Source: an uncultured Eubacterium sp. (GTDB taxonomy: Bacteria > Bacillota > Clostridia > Lachnospirales > Lachnospiraceae). From it: DNA of 38,567 nt. The number at the start of each line of letters is the position of its first letter. Positions within the stretch are counted from its first letter, which is position 1. Shown piece by piece: positions 24,901 to 34,377 of this stretch. A model generated the notes under the pieces. It did no database searches. It was not told the origin of the DNA and worked only from the letters and a program-made list of their open reading frames with translations. The translations under genes and the position numbers were made by a program. The stretch spans positions 1 to 38,567 of the forward strand of contig CAJUTM010000031.1 of assembly GCA_910589595.1 (NCBI GenBank). The letters run 5' to 3'.

Positions 24901-25152
24901 TTATTTTTTGACCGTAAATTCACTTATTGATAATTCCAATTCTTTTTCAAAATCTTTTCTATTTTGTTCATCAGACCAATCAATAACAGAAGCCCTGCCT
25001 ATATCCTTTTTTATTTTTATTCCCTCCCTTCTGGCTCTCTTTTGTCATCCGCCTCCTCTAATCCACCCTTGTAAACGGCATAAGAAATATTCCATTCATC
25101 GTCATTTTCTTTTCCTTTTCTCAGAGCAGTTTCTGAATATAAAATTCAGGAA
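24901..25152 (-). pseudogene. Remnant of an unidentified gene, frameshifted
   Basis: Two overlapping fragments on the minus strand read as the end of one protein. One contains KENDDEWNISYAVYKGG and stops at 25017. The other, in a different frame, contains IGRASVIDWSDEQNRKDF and ends at 24901. No start codon or ribosome site remains. The two join in the region of GGGAGGGAATAAAA. It has no recognised relatives. Confidence 0.4.
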
Positions 25153-25236
25153 TTTATCATAAACAAAAATTTATTTTTCTAAAAACAACTCAAGTTAGCT
25201 CTTTCCAATATACTAATTTTTCAGAATATTGAAATC

Positions 25237-26351
25237 TTAACAGAAATTATAGCCACCCTCCCAAAGTTTCTTCTCTTTCTTTCCATCAATGTCCATACAA
25301 TACAAATTATCGGCATAATAAGTTGTGAAATAAATAACTTCTTCGTCGTTGTCATACTCATCTTTACGACACTGATTATAGCCCTTTTCATCCCGCACTC
25401 TTATATATAACCGGTTCCCCGCGCAGGATACTGCCAATGTTTTTTCTTTGCGGATAATGACATCCCGCTTTGTTTTCTTATCCCATCTATGAACCCTGTC
25501 CTGTTTATCCAGATAAAATACATACTTATCATTCGCTGTGTAGTTCTTCCTGCTTCCTTTACTTTTTTTCATATTCCGAAATAGAGAAAAAACTTTTCCC
25601 GTTTTACGTGAAATCATATCATCCCCATAATATATGTAATCCTTATCTATTTCAAAAAAAGAGCTTACCTCACTGGATTTTTGTTTATCCCTAAATTCAA
25701 AAAACTGCTGTTCGCTTTCTGATGGCATATCATAACAGAACAATTTAATTTTTGAACCTTCTTCTACGGCATAAAATATCTTATTATCCATATACAGTAA
25801 ATACGGTTTTGCTTTCTTCCGATTTGTTGTTGTCGGTAATTCTGTTGTCGGTGTCCCTTTCGCAATACCGCCCTCAATCGGCAGCTTTAGCGATTTTGAC
25901 CTCAAATACGATGACTGCCATTTCGTCCGCTTGTCAAAGTAGAAATAGTCCTGATAAATACAACAGAACCGGAACTTCCCATCCCCCGAAACAGGTGTTT
26001 CTGAAATATCATACAAAGTTTCCAATCTCTTTGTGTCCAAATTAACCCGCATTAATTTCTGCACCTCACTATCACTGTAAGCAGCCCAGTAACTAATAAG
26101 AGTATAAAAGTAGGCACCCTGAAGCTCCGTATCTATATTGGAAAGAGTCACTTTTTCCACCTGTTCTGTTTTTTTCTCTTGCGTTTTCTCTATTTTTTAT
26201 CTGCTTTATCCCCTGTTTGATTGTTTTCTGCCTGTTTCAGGTCAGCTCGAGCAACCTGTGTCCTGTGTCCGACGCAAAATAGAGTAAACACACCCGCAAC
26301 TGCAAGAACTACTATAATTGATATTGTCATTGCTATTTTTTTGTTCCACAT
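25237..26351 (-). pseudogene. Propeller-like secreted protein (DUF5050-like) broken at a poly-A tract
   Basis: The gene starts at 26351 behind GGGGAGAGG with a signal anchor (MWNKKIAMTISIIVVLAV), then reaches TAG at 26190 after 53 codons, right after a run of six A. One more A in that run restores the frame into EKTQEKKTEQVEKV and 307 further residues to 25237. The downstream part is beta-rich with repeats such as YFYFDKR, YLLYMDNKIFYAVEE, YIYYGDD, YVFYLDKQ and NLYCMDIDGKKEKKLW, as in DUF5050-like propeller proteins of Clostridia. It would be an extracellular anchored protein. It could be phase-variable or simply broken. Confidence 0.65.
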
Positions 26352-26378
26352 TTACCTCTCCCCATACTATATCACCCT

Positions 26379-27599
26379 TTAATATTTAATATCAGAACAT
26401 CCCCCATACCAGCCCTGTGTACCACTCCAATATAATTTATTTTTTCTAGTCAACATAAGCGTAGAATCAGTTGCTGCATATACATGCTTAACATTCTTCA
26501 TAAGCAATACCGGTTTACTGTGCCAGTCATCTTTATATCGATTCGTAAATGGAGCCCCTCCTCCACCATAGTTATAACCAATCCCATATGCCTTATTATT
26601 TTTCTTTAAGTATACTATAATTGAGCGAATCGGCATGCTCCCTGCCGTTGATACTGCTACCTCCTTAACATTAGTTGCTATTTTCCGCGGTGTGGCAGAA
26701 TATTTTTTCTTCTTCGATTGAATCGTTCTCCCCCATGTCCATAATGTATTATTCTTTTTTACAATGGCAACATTATTAATACAGGCGGCTATCTGCTTTA
26801 CCCCGCCGTCAATAATTTTAACAAATTGGGGATAATTTTTCTTTTTTGAATTAGAAATCAGCTTTCTGTTATTTCTCCCAATTCCCCATACGCTTCCGTC
26901 CTGCATTAATACAAAGATATTGCACTTTAACGCAAAATCCTCACAGCACACTACCTGCTGAACCTGATTTCCTCGTCCTTCAAAATAAGTCCGCACCGTA
27001 TCATACTTATAGCAATCCTCTCCTCCTTTTCCCACAAGCTCGCCCATGATTCCCCCTGTAATATACAGCGTATTATTCTTCACATACGCAAACATATTAT
27101 TATTTCCCCATGACTTTTCCACATCGGTTTCCACTACTTGGTCTATATAAGGATGTTTTTGATTATATGCCTCTTTACACTCCTTCTTTGATGTGTGTTT
27201 CACAAAAAAATCGCATGTATAAATGCCGGTAAAAAGAACCCTGTTGTTTGTATCCACAGTTATATTCCCATCTAGCTGGGGATAAATATTTTTACAATTG
27301 ACAGCTACCGTATATTTCTCATATTTCCCCCTTTTTTTCTCTGTTAAGCGAACCTCCTTCACCTTCTCTTTTTGACGTATATAGACCTGCCAAAAACTTG
27401 GTTGTACCCCAATATATACTTCCGAGACATTCTTTGCTATCAGACCGTATTTTGTACGCCGAATTTCCTTTTGGTCATCGGCAATCCATATATATTCCGC
27501 AGGATCTTTCTTTTTTGTTTTCGCACAACCGTAAACGGATACACACGGAAGCAATATACTGATTAATAAAACAAAGGATACTATTCTTTTTTTCCACAT
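26379..27599 (-). CDS. Lipoprotein with RCC1-like repeats
   Basis: This 406-residue protein has a signal peptide with lipobox VYGC (about residue 25). The second half holds RCC1-type beta-propeller repeats: FVLMQDGSVWGIGRNN, VAIVKKNNTLWTWGR, IVYLKKNNKAYGIGYNYGGGG and STLMLTRKNKLYWSG. Such secreted RCC1 proteins are common in Clostridia, with unknown ligands. It lies directly downstream (24 bases) of an Rhs tail, where an immunity gene would be expected, and its N-terminus resembles that of the next protein. The start follows GGGGGAAAAG. A role as an immunity or surface factor is inferred only from position. Confidence 0.8.
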   Translation of the reverse strand: MWKKRIVSFVLLISILLPCVSVYGCAKTKKKDPAEYIWIADDQKEIRRTKYGLIAKNVSEVYIGVQPSFWQVYIRQKEKVKEVRLTEKKRGKYEKYTVAVNCKNIYPQLDGNITVDTNNRVLFTGIYTCDFFVKHTSKKECKEAYNQKHPYIDQVVETDVEKSWGNNNMFAYVKNNTLYITGGIMGELVGKGGEDCYKYDTVRTYFEGRGNQVQQVVCCEDFALKCNIFVLMQDGSVWGIGRNNRKLISNSKKKNYPQFVKIIDGGVKQIAACINNVAIVKKNNTLWTWGRTIQSKKKKYSATPRKIATNVKEVAVSTAGSMPIRSIIVYLKKNNKAYGIGYNYGGGGAPFTNRYKDDWHSKPVLLMKNVKHVYAATDSTLMLTRKNKLYWSGTQGWYGGCSDIKY

Positions 27600-27622
27600 T
27601 TACTTTTCCCCCTTAATTACTC

Positions 27623-28480
27623 TTAAACACAATTAGTCATTGAACCAATCGTCACCTCACCATAAAACTTAGTCACTATCTTATCTATGTTCTTTGCTTT
27701 TTTTACCGTTCCCGTTTTTCTCTTGTTTAAAGCTTTCTTTACTTTTTTCAAATAATCTTCTGTTGCTTCCACGGTTTTCTTAAACCGATTATTTTTTTTC
27801 CATTTAGAGACTTTTTTAAACTTAGGATTAAATGGCTTCTTTCTGGTCTTAAACGGTTTTCCTTTATAATCGTATGTGTAGTTATCTGTTTTTCCCACAT
27901 GCTTAATTTTTTCAGCTTCCAATCCGTGAGCATATCTGTCCTGACTTGCATGAAGCCATAAACCGATTAAAGCCATCCTTTTCTTTGTCTTTTTCTTGCT
28001 TGCTATCTTTTTTCCCATTTTTTTCGCTTTATTATACTGTTTAGAATCAATCGTATGCAAGTGTGGCTTAGAATGTTTAAAATGATTTGATCCTTTGAGC
28101 AAACTTTGATACATTATACTACCGTAATCTTTTTTAACTATTGTAATTGACTTATTATAATTCGGAATGTTACTTATTTTTAATTTCCAATCCGCTGCTT
28201 TCTCCTCATAATGGTCAGCACCGTTACAACCTTTTGCAATTAAATAAGCATCCTGTTTTGAAAATTCCATACCTTCTGCTATCTTTTTTGTCAAATTTTC
28301 ATGTATTTCTTTCCCCCAATGCCCTGTTGGGTCTGTCATATTCACCCCATCATTTTCACAATAAGTATACAAATGCAGGCTCAGCGGCTCATCTTCTTCT
28401 CCGGTATAGGTATCCCGTGTCAAAAATCTCCCCTGTTCCGGCTGGTAGTACCTTGCCCGCAGATAGATTTCTTCTGTCTC
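27623..28480 (-). pseudogene. Orphan Rhs 3' tail with a His-rich (PLC/P1-nuclease-like) C-terminal domain
   Basis: Only the last 50 or so residues of the Rhs core remain (from EEIYLRARYYQPEQGRF); homology to the other Rhs genes stops at about 28477. The ORF has no convincing start (TTG at 28423, no ribosome site). After CENDGVNMTDPTGH comes a unique domain of about 230 residues beginning WGKEIHENLTKKIAEG, with GADHYE, NHFKH and LWLHASQDRYAHG. The His/Asp pattern resembles zinc phospholipase C or P1-nuclease folds, an inference. The C-terminal 80 residues are very Lys-rich. It is probably a silent toxin cassette that could be activated by recombination into the full gene. Confidence 0.7.
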
Positions 28481-28536
28481 TCAACAAATCGTAAAAAGCG
28501 CCCTCCTTTACTGCTTCGACAACTTCTTTTTTCAAA

Positions 28537-29007
28537 CTAATGCCCTCTTAAATCCCAGAGCGGCTCATAACCACCATCATAAATAATTAGTGCATAATAA
28601 CCCCGAAAATTAGTCTCTTCTTCCAAATTTTTAAATTCTACCGTCTCGTGTTCAATAAACCGGCTCTCTAATAATGCTTCATGAACTGGAACTACTTCTC
28701 TGTATCTACATACTTTGTCACCATTTTCTACCTGAACAATATCACTTTCATTTAAGAGTTTTTCCAAAGCTTCCCGTTTTTCCGAGGTCTGTACTAATAC
28801 ACAAGCAAAATAATCCAATGAATTTCCATTTCCTGTAAGCTTCCCACAAATTTTAACACGGTCAACAATTTCCACATTCTCCGGAAAATCTATATTATCT
28901 AATTGATTTGCAAATTTATTTAGTTGTACATTATGATAAATTGGAATACAACAGATTACTCCTATTATAATAAAAAAACACAGAATACCCAAAATTGTCT
29001 TTTTCAT
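28537..29007 (-). CDS. Membrane-anchored protein, paralogue B (156 residues); candidate immunity protein
   Basis: Nearly the same sequence as paralogue A: an N-terminal membrane segment (TILGILCFFIIIGVICC), then an extracytoplasmic domain ending GGYEPLWDLRGH. It starts behind AGAGAGG, 1 base from the stop codon of the lysozyme-like Rhs tail. That position is where polymorphic toxin systems place the immunity gene, and an anchored protein facing outward would suit a toxin acting on the cell wall. It may belong instead to the tail on its other side. The role is inferred from place and topology only. Confidence 0.75.
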   Translation of the reverse strand: MKKTILGILCFFIIIGVICCIPIYHNVQLNKFANQLDNIDFPENVEIVDRVKICGKLTGNGNSLDYFACVLVQTSEKREALEKLLNESDIVQVENGDKVCRYREVVPVHEALLESRFIEHETVEFKNLEEETNFRGYYALIIYDGGYEPLWDLRGH

Positions 29008-29008
29008 C

Positions 29009-30966
29009 TTATCCTCTCTTCTTTACTTTCCCTAATTTTTTAAATTGTTTATAATATCTATAAGTTTCCTGCCCATATTTTTGAGCCCTCTCATTAACAC
29101 CATTATACCTTGCAAAAATTTTGATATAATCACTTTTGCTCTTTTTGACGTCTTTTAAATTATATTCAATCTCAATTATTCTTTTTAATTCCAAACCAAC
29201 AAAAAATATATTTTTAGTATCATCCCGAATATTTAGCCACATTTTATTAATGTTTTTTTGCGTTACTTCAATTCGATTATCAGGAAAAAACGCATTATAC
29301 GCTTTTATTGCCGTTCGTGCAAAAATTTGACCCGGACCTGTAGAAGAATCCTTTTTTAATCCAATAGATACTGCGGTGTCTGCAAACACATCATCTACTC
29401 CTAAAAAAGATAATTCTCTAAAAATTACAGATTGTATTATGCATTTCTCTACTTCATTCATTTTACTACTAAATGTAATATCTCTGTTAAATGTCTTTAA
29501 TGTTAAACTCAATGCCTCTTGCACAGAATATATTGCTTTAAAAGAAGACATAAAGCTTCTATCTTTTGATGCAAGTTTCACCAATTTCTGTTTTATTTTA
29601 TTCTTCGATACATGCCCACTCGGGTCCCACGCATTCACCCCATCATTCTCACAATAAGTATACAGATGCAGGCTCAGCGACTCATCTTCTTCTCCGGTAT
29701 AGGTATCTCTTGTCAGAAATCTCCCCTGTTCCGGCTGGTAGTACCTTGCCCGCAGATAGATTTCTTCTGTTTCCTTATCATAGTACTCCCCGCAGTAGCG
29801 GAACGGGTTATCGTCTTTGCTGTCCGGCTTGATTTCATTGCCGAAAGAATCGTACTCATATCTCCTGATGACGTTTCCTGCTTCGTCGGTCAGCTGTACC
29901 ACATTCCCATGCGGGTCTGTCACATAGTACTGTTTTCCGGACGCCTCCCCAGAGGCATTTTCTGTTCCTTTGTCTGCAAATATCAGGTCGTTTCCGCGGA
30001 TGTACCGTTTCTTTACTTTTCCACCTGCGGACAGTTCCATTACCAACTGGTCGCCGTTCCAAACAAAGACAGTCCTCTCCCCATTTACTGTCTTACTGGT
30101 GCGCAGTCCCTCGGCATCGTAAGTAAAACTTACTTTGTAGTTTTTTGTAAGCGTCTGTGTCAGCTGGTTTAGTGCATTATAATGGTTGACTACGTTTTCG
30201 TTGAGCCGGTTGTCTCCCAGCGTGACGTCGATGTCGATGTATGGTCTGCCTTTTCTGTCATTTAACGTATCGGTACGAAGCAGCTCGTCGTTTTTGTTGT
30301 ATTTATAAGCGGTTACTTTATTCCCGGCTTTCATTTCTTTGCGGTTGTTACTGTCGTAGGTGTAAGAAATGTCTTCCCTGCCTGTCTGGGTTTCTTTCGT
30401 AATCCGCCCTAGCAGGTCATAAGCGTAGGCGGCTGTTTTTGCTGTTTTTTTCCCTTTTTATCAATAACAGTTGCCGTTTCTCTGGCTTTCTTCCCGTTGG
30501 CGAGGTATTCTGAGTTGTACTCGGATATTACGGTGCTGCCTGTCTGGTTTTTCATTGCTGTCAGGCGGTTCTGGTAATCGTAGGTATAGGTGGTTGTCAT
30601 GCCGTTCCCTGTCACGGTTCTTTCTGCTAAGTTGCCGTCGGTGTCGTAGGTATATCCTGCTATTTCGTTTCCTGTTTCGTCGGTGACAGCAGTTAGTTTT
30701 GATTCGCCGTCATAGGTATACTTCAGGGAAAGTTTCGTGTCTTCTCCTACTTTTACCGCAAAGGCGGTTTTGTTGCCGGCGCTGTCATAGGTGTAGGTTT
30801 TTACTATATTTTTATTCTTTGTCAGTTTTGTTGTTTCTTTTGTGACCTGTCCGGAGGCGTCATCGTAGACAAAGGCGATGTCGTCCTGTGTGGCTGCGTC
30901 TCCATAGGCGTTGTAGGTATAAGTATGAATGGTTTCTTTCCCAGTCTTTTTCTCTTTCGCCACCAT
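29009..30966 (-). pseudogene. Truncated, frameshifted Rhs gene with a lysozyme-like C-terminal domain
   Basis: The Rhs core begins abruptly at MVAKEKKTGKE (no ribosome site) and has YD repeats such as YTYDGESKL and YTYDYQNRLTAMKN. It hits a stop at 30409 after a run of seven A at 30445-30451. Adding one A restores AYAYDLLGRITKETQTG and the rest of the core to the DPSGH boundary at about 29620. About 30 codons are also missing near 30263 compared with the other copies. The C-terminal domain (about 200 residues) has FRELSFLGVDD, then SSTGPGQIFARTA, IFARYNG and YGQETYRYYKQF. This matches the Glu and S-G-x-GQ pattern of lysozyme-like muramidases. It is likely a silent cassette. Confidence 0.8.
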
Positions 30967-30995
30967 CTTATTAAACTAGCCTCACATTGTTTTTG

Positions 30996-31268
30996 CTAAT
31001 AACATCTAGCTATCAAAAACATTGCAATTATAAAAAATAATGGAACTATACTAATCAGGAAAAGTATGCGCTCTTTATTCATAGTTGCTTCTTTTCGTAT
31101 TCCTATTAACCCCAAAATACCTATTAAAAATTGTATTAAAATACCTACAAAAAAAGCAAAAATACAATTTTCTATATCATGCCCCCATCTAGTAAATAAT
31201 TTAATTAACACAAATAGCATCAAAGGAACAAAATATGCAAAAATTGCGAGCATTCTCCATTTTCTCAT
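30996..31268 (-). CDS. Small membrane protein, candidate immunity to the lysozyme-like Rhs tail
   Basis: This 90-residue protein has three hydrophobic segments (IFAYFVPLMLFVLIKLF, FAFFVGILIQFLIGILGLIG, ILFLISIVPLFFIIAMFLI) joined by short basic or acidic loops. It starts behind GAGGAGAG, 12 bases after the stop codon of the Rhs gene with the Pro-rich linker and lysozyme-like tail. Small membrane proteins are common immunity proteins for wall- or membrane-targeting toxins, so position supports that role. No family was recognised. It is followed by the 5'-truncated Rhs fragment. Confidence 0.65.
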   Translation of the reverse strand: MRKWRMLAIFAYFVPLMLFVLIKLFTRWGHDIENCIFAFFVGILIQFLIGILGLIGIRKEATMNKERILFLISIVPLFFIIAMFLIARCY

Positions 31269-31280
31269 TTCTTCTCTCCT

Positions 31281-33983
31281 CTACTTTAGCTTTTTTTTCA
31301 CAAATTTATAATTCTTCTTAACATATTTACCAAATTCATTAGGTTTAGGCTTTGGATTTGCACCTTTAGCACTGTCGCCTAAATTATATAACGTACCAAG
31401 AATCTCAGGCTTTTTCCCTATTTTAGGATATATAAATTTCCAATCATCTACCCAATATTTTAAATATGCCGCTACATATATTATATTAGATTTATCATTT
31501 TCTAAGTTTTTAGCAATAGCCATTGTTCTAGTTCCATGCACAAAACCAACTAATGGTATATCCCAACCACCATCTGTTGCCTTTGATTTAGAGACATATC
31601 CTTTATCTTCCAACATTTTTGCTGTAGACACTTTTACCTGTCCTATTCCTATGGATGTATCTACCACACCATAAAAACCAACCCAATCAGTTAATGTATC
31701 AACAAAATTTACATTTCTTTTTTGTTCTGCATATATACAACCACCGACTATAACTGGATCTACAGAATATTTTTCCCCCGCCGCTTTAATTTCTTTCCTA
31801 TATTTAATTATAATTTTTGTTGCTTTGGATTTAGACTTGGATTTTGAAGTTGGTGCAGGTCCTGGCTGCGGTCGAGACACAGATGTTGGTTTTATAGTCG
31901 GTCTAGGTGTTGGCAACGGTTGAGCAACGGCTGCTTTATTCCCTGTTGAATCAACATAATTCACCCCATCATTCTCACAATACGCATACAAATGCAGGCT
32001 CTCCGGCTCATCCTCCTCCCCCGTATAGGTATCCCTTGTCAAAAACCTCCCTACTGCTGACTGGTAATACCTTGCCCGCAGATAAATCTCTTCCGTTTCC
32101 TTATCATAGTACTCCCCGCAGTAGCGGAACGGGTTATCGTCTTTTCTGTCCGGCTTTGTTTCGTTGCCAAAGGAGTCGTACTCATACGCCCTTATAACCC
32201 TGCCGCTCTCGTCGGTCAACTGTACTACATTCCCATGGGTATCGGTTACATAATACTGTTTTTCGGACGTCTCCCCAGAGGCGTTTTCTGCTCCTCTGTC
32301 TGCAAATATCAGGTCGTTTCCACGGATATACCGTTTCTTTACTTTACCACCTGCAGACAGTTCCATTACTATCTGGTCATCATCCCAGACGAAGACAGTT
32401 TTTTCTCCGTTTACTGTCTTACTTGTGCGCAGTCCTTCGGCGTCGTATGTAAAACTTACTTTGTAATTTTTGGTTAAAGCCTTTGTCAACTGGTTTAATG
32501 CATTATAATGATTTACTACATTTTCGTTGAGCCGGTTGTCTCCCAGTGTGACGTCGATGTCGATGTATGGTCTGCCTTTTCTGTCATTGGGGATTTCATA
32601 GCGGTTGACGGTGGCGAGCTGGTTTCCGTTCCTGTCGTTTTTATATATTACTACTTTATCTTTTTCTGTGTTGGTGTTCAGAGTGTCGGTACGGATTAGT
32701 TCGTCATTTTTGTTATATTTATAGGCAGTGATTTTATTGCCGGCTCGCATTTCTTTGCGGTTGTTATTGCTGTCATAAGTGTAGGAAATGTCCTCCCTGC
32801 CTGTCTGGGTTTCTTTCGTAATCCGCCCCAGCAAGTCATAGGTATAAGTTGCTGTCTTTTGCGATTTCTTTCCATCTTTGTCAACCGTTTCCGATGTTTC
32901 TTCCGACTTCTGCCCATTGACAAGGTATTCCGACGTGTACTGCGAAATCATGCCGGCGCGGTCTGTCTGGTTTTTTAAATCCGTGAGCTGGTTCTGGTAA
33001 TCATAGGCATAGGTGGTTGTCATGCCGTTTCCTGCCACGGTTCTCTCGGACAAATTGCCGTCGGTGTCATAACTGTATGCTGCTATTTCGTTTCCTGTTT
33101 CGTCTTTTACGGATGAAAGCTTCGATTCTCCGTCATACTCATATGCCAGAGAAAGTTTTGTTTCGTCTCCTGCCGTTATCCGGAAAGAGGACTTGTTTCC
33201 CACACTGTCATACGAATAATTCTTGACAATGTTTTTGTGTTTGCTGAGTTTTGTTGTTTCTTTTGTTACCTGACCGGATACATCCCCGTAGAAAAAGGCA
33301 GTGTCATCCTGTGCCGACACTTCTCCATATTCATTATAACGATATGTGTGGACGGTCTTTTTTCCGGTTTTCTTTTCTTTGGCCGCTGTCTCTGTTAAAC
33401 GGTTCTGGTAATCATAGGTATTTTTGTGCGTATTTCCGTTTTTGTCCACTGTTTTCGTGTGGTTGCCGCTGATGTCATAGGTGTATTTTGCCGCTGCTTT
33501 CTCTTTTACTCCCCGCGGGGTATATTCGCCTGTCAGCCGGCCCTGACTGTCATATTCGGCCTTGGTCGTTTTCGTCTGCCACCCACTTTCTCCCTCTTTG
33601 CGGCTTCTTGTTTCTGTCTGAATTACATTTCCATTGTTATCGTATGTGTAAAGAACTTCTGTCTCATGGGAGGGAAGCCATTTGCCGTCCTGATATTTTT
33701 TATTCGTGGTGCTTTCTTTCGTTGTTCTGCCGAAGTCGTCGGTTTCATAAGTGGTGACGGTTTCGGTTTTGTTTTTTCCGCGGATATAAGTGTCGGTGGT
33801 GGAAATAGTGTTTCCGTCGGCACCGGTTACCGTTCGTGTAATTGTTTCACTGAGGACAGAGCCATTGAACTGCTCATAGTAGTTGCTGGCATTGACATTG
33901 GCGTGATAAGCCGCCGGATTGATTTCTTTACTGTATGCGGTGGAAACCGTTTGTGCTTCGTCATCTTCTCCGGTGACTTCCAT
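31281..33983 (-). CDS. 5'-truncated Rhs protein with Pro/Ser/Lys linker and lysozyme-like C-terminal domain
   Basis: The frame is open from 34238 to 31281; the first ATG is at 33983 and lacks a ribosome site, so the real N-terminus (signal, anchoring region) has been lost. About 650 residues of YD repeats and the Rhs core follow, ending CENDGVNYVDSTGN. A linker PTPRPTIKPTSVSRPQPG and SKSKSKSK precedes the last 160 residues: EKYSVDPVIVGGCIYAEQKR, DTSIGIGQVKVSTAKML, AAYLKYWVDDW and LGTLYNLG. The Glu in IYAEQ and the S-x-G-x-GQ loop fit a lysozyme or lytic transglycosylase fold that cuts peptidoglycan. If expressed it would be a wall-targeting toxin; as it stands it is probably silent. Confidence 0.82.
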   Translation of the reverse strand: MEVTGEDDEAQTVSTAYSKEINPAAYHANVNASNYYEQFNGSVLSETITRTVTGADGNTISTTDTYIRGKNKTETVTTYETDDFGRTTKESTTNKKYQDGKWLPSHETEVLYTYDNNGNVIQTETRSRKEGESGWQTKTTKAEYDSQGRLTGEYTPRGVKEKAAAKYTYDISGNHTKTVDKNGNTHKNTYDYQNRLTETAAKEKKTGKKTVHTYRYNEYGEVSAQDDTAFFYGDVSGQVTKETTKLSKHKNIVKNYSYDSVGNKSSFRITAGDETKLSLAYEYDGESKLSSVKDETGNEIAAYSYDTDGNLSERTVAGNGMTTTYAYDYQNQLTDLKNQTDRAGMISQYTSEYLVNGQKSEETSETVDKDGKKSQKTATYTYDLLGRITKETQTGREDISYTYDSNNNRKEMRAGNKITAYKYNKNDELIRTDTLNTNTEKDKVVIYKNDRNGNQLATVNRYEIPNDRKGRPYIDIDVTLGDNRLNENVVNHYNALNQLTKALTKNYKVSFTYDAEGLRTSKTVNGEKTVFVWDDDQIVMELSAGGKVKKRYIRGNDLIFADRGAENASGETSEKQYYVTDTHGNVVQLTDESGRVIRAYEYDSFGNETKPDRKDDNPFRYCGEYYDKETEEIYLRARYYQSAVGRFLTRDTYTGEEDEPESLHLYAYCENDGVNYVDSTGNKAAVAQPLPTPRPTIKPTSVSRPQPGPAPTSKSKSKSKATKIIIKYRKEIKAAGEKYSVDPVIVGGCIYAEQKRNVNFVDTLTDWVGFYGVVDTSIGIGQVKVSTAKMLEDKGYVSKSKATDGGWDIPLVGFVHGTRTMAIAKNLENDKSNIIYVAAYLKYWVDDWKFIYPKIGKKPEILGTLYNLGDSAKGANPKPKPNEFGKYVKKNYKFVKKKLK

Positions 33984-34333
33984 GTCTGTTTTCGTCAGAT
34001 TGAAAGAGGTGCAATGTTCTGCGTCTGTTTCTCCGTTGCTGAATTCGGCGCTTCCAATTTCATTGCCTAAGTCGTCATAAAAATATCTGGCTGCGCTGAG
34101 GATTTTTTCTCCTTTTCCCGTGATGTAGTAGTTGGGTACGGTTTCTCCGTTTTCGTTGATAATAAACCGCTTTTCGTCCGGCTCAAAAGAATAGGTGCGT
34201 TCTGTCGTCCAATATTTTGTACTATATATGTACCTTCCTCATCTATAAATGAATACAGAAAATGGATAAAAAAGTATGAGGCAGATATGGATACAAAGAT
34301 AAAGAGCAGCAATTGAGTCCGCAACGCCAAGGC

Positions 34334-34367
34334 GAGCCGCACCCCGAACACACAGGGATTGCGGCTC
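34334..34367 (-). terminator. GC-rich hairpin between toxin modules
   Basis: GAGCCGCA and TGCGGCTC (34334-34341 / 34360-34367) pair perfectly, with inner CCC/GGG pairs. It lies between the 365-residue gene and the point where the next Rhs frame opens, and is the most GC-rich hairpin of the array. There is no T run, so termination is not certain. It may mark a recombination boundary. Confidence 0.4.
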
Positions 34368-34377
34368 ATCTCCCATA

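Noticed and set aside
28490..28540. Open frame reading VVEAVKEGAFYDLL just upstream of the orphan Rhs tail, faintly like a Lon-type segment
   Set aside because: Only about 15 residues, no start or neighbours to support it; treated as junction sequence.
29612..30172. 186-residue plus-strand ORF opposite the Rhs core
   Set aside because: The same shadow appears opposite the other Rhs copies, as expected from repeated core sequence.
34067..34369. 100-residue minus-strand ORF with a hydrophobic N-terminus (MSRNPCVFGV...)
   Set aside because: Its front overlaps a GC-rich hairpin and its second half is Rhs sequence read in the wrong frame; no good ribosome site. Probably a chance fusion at the recombination junction.
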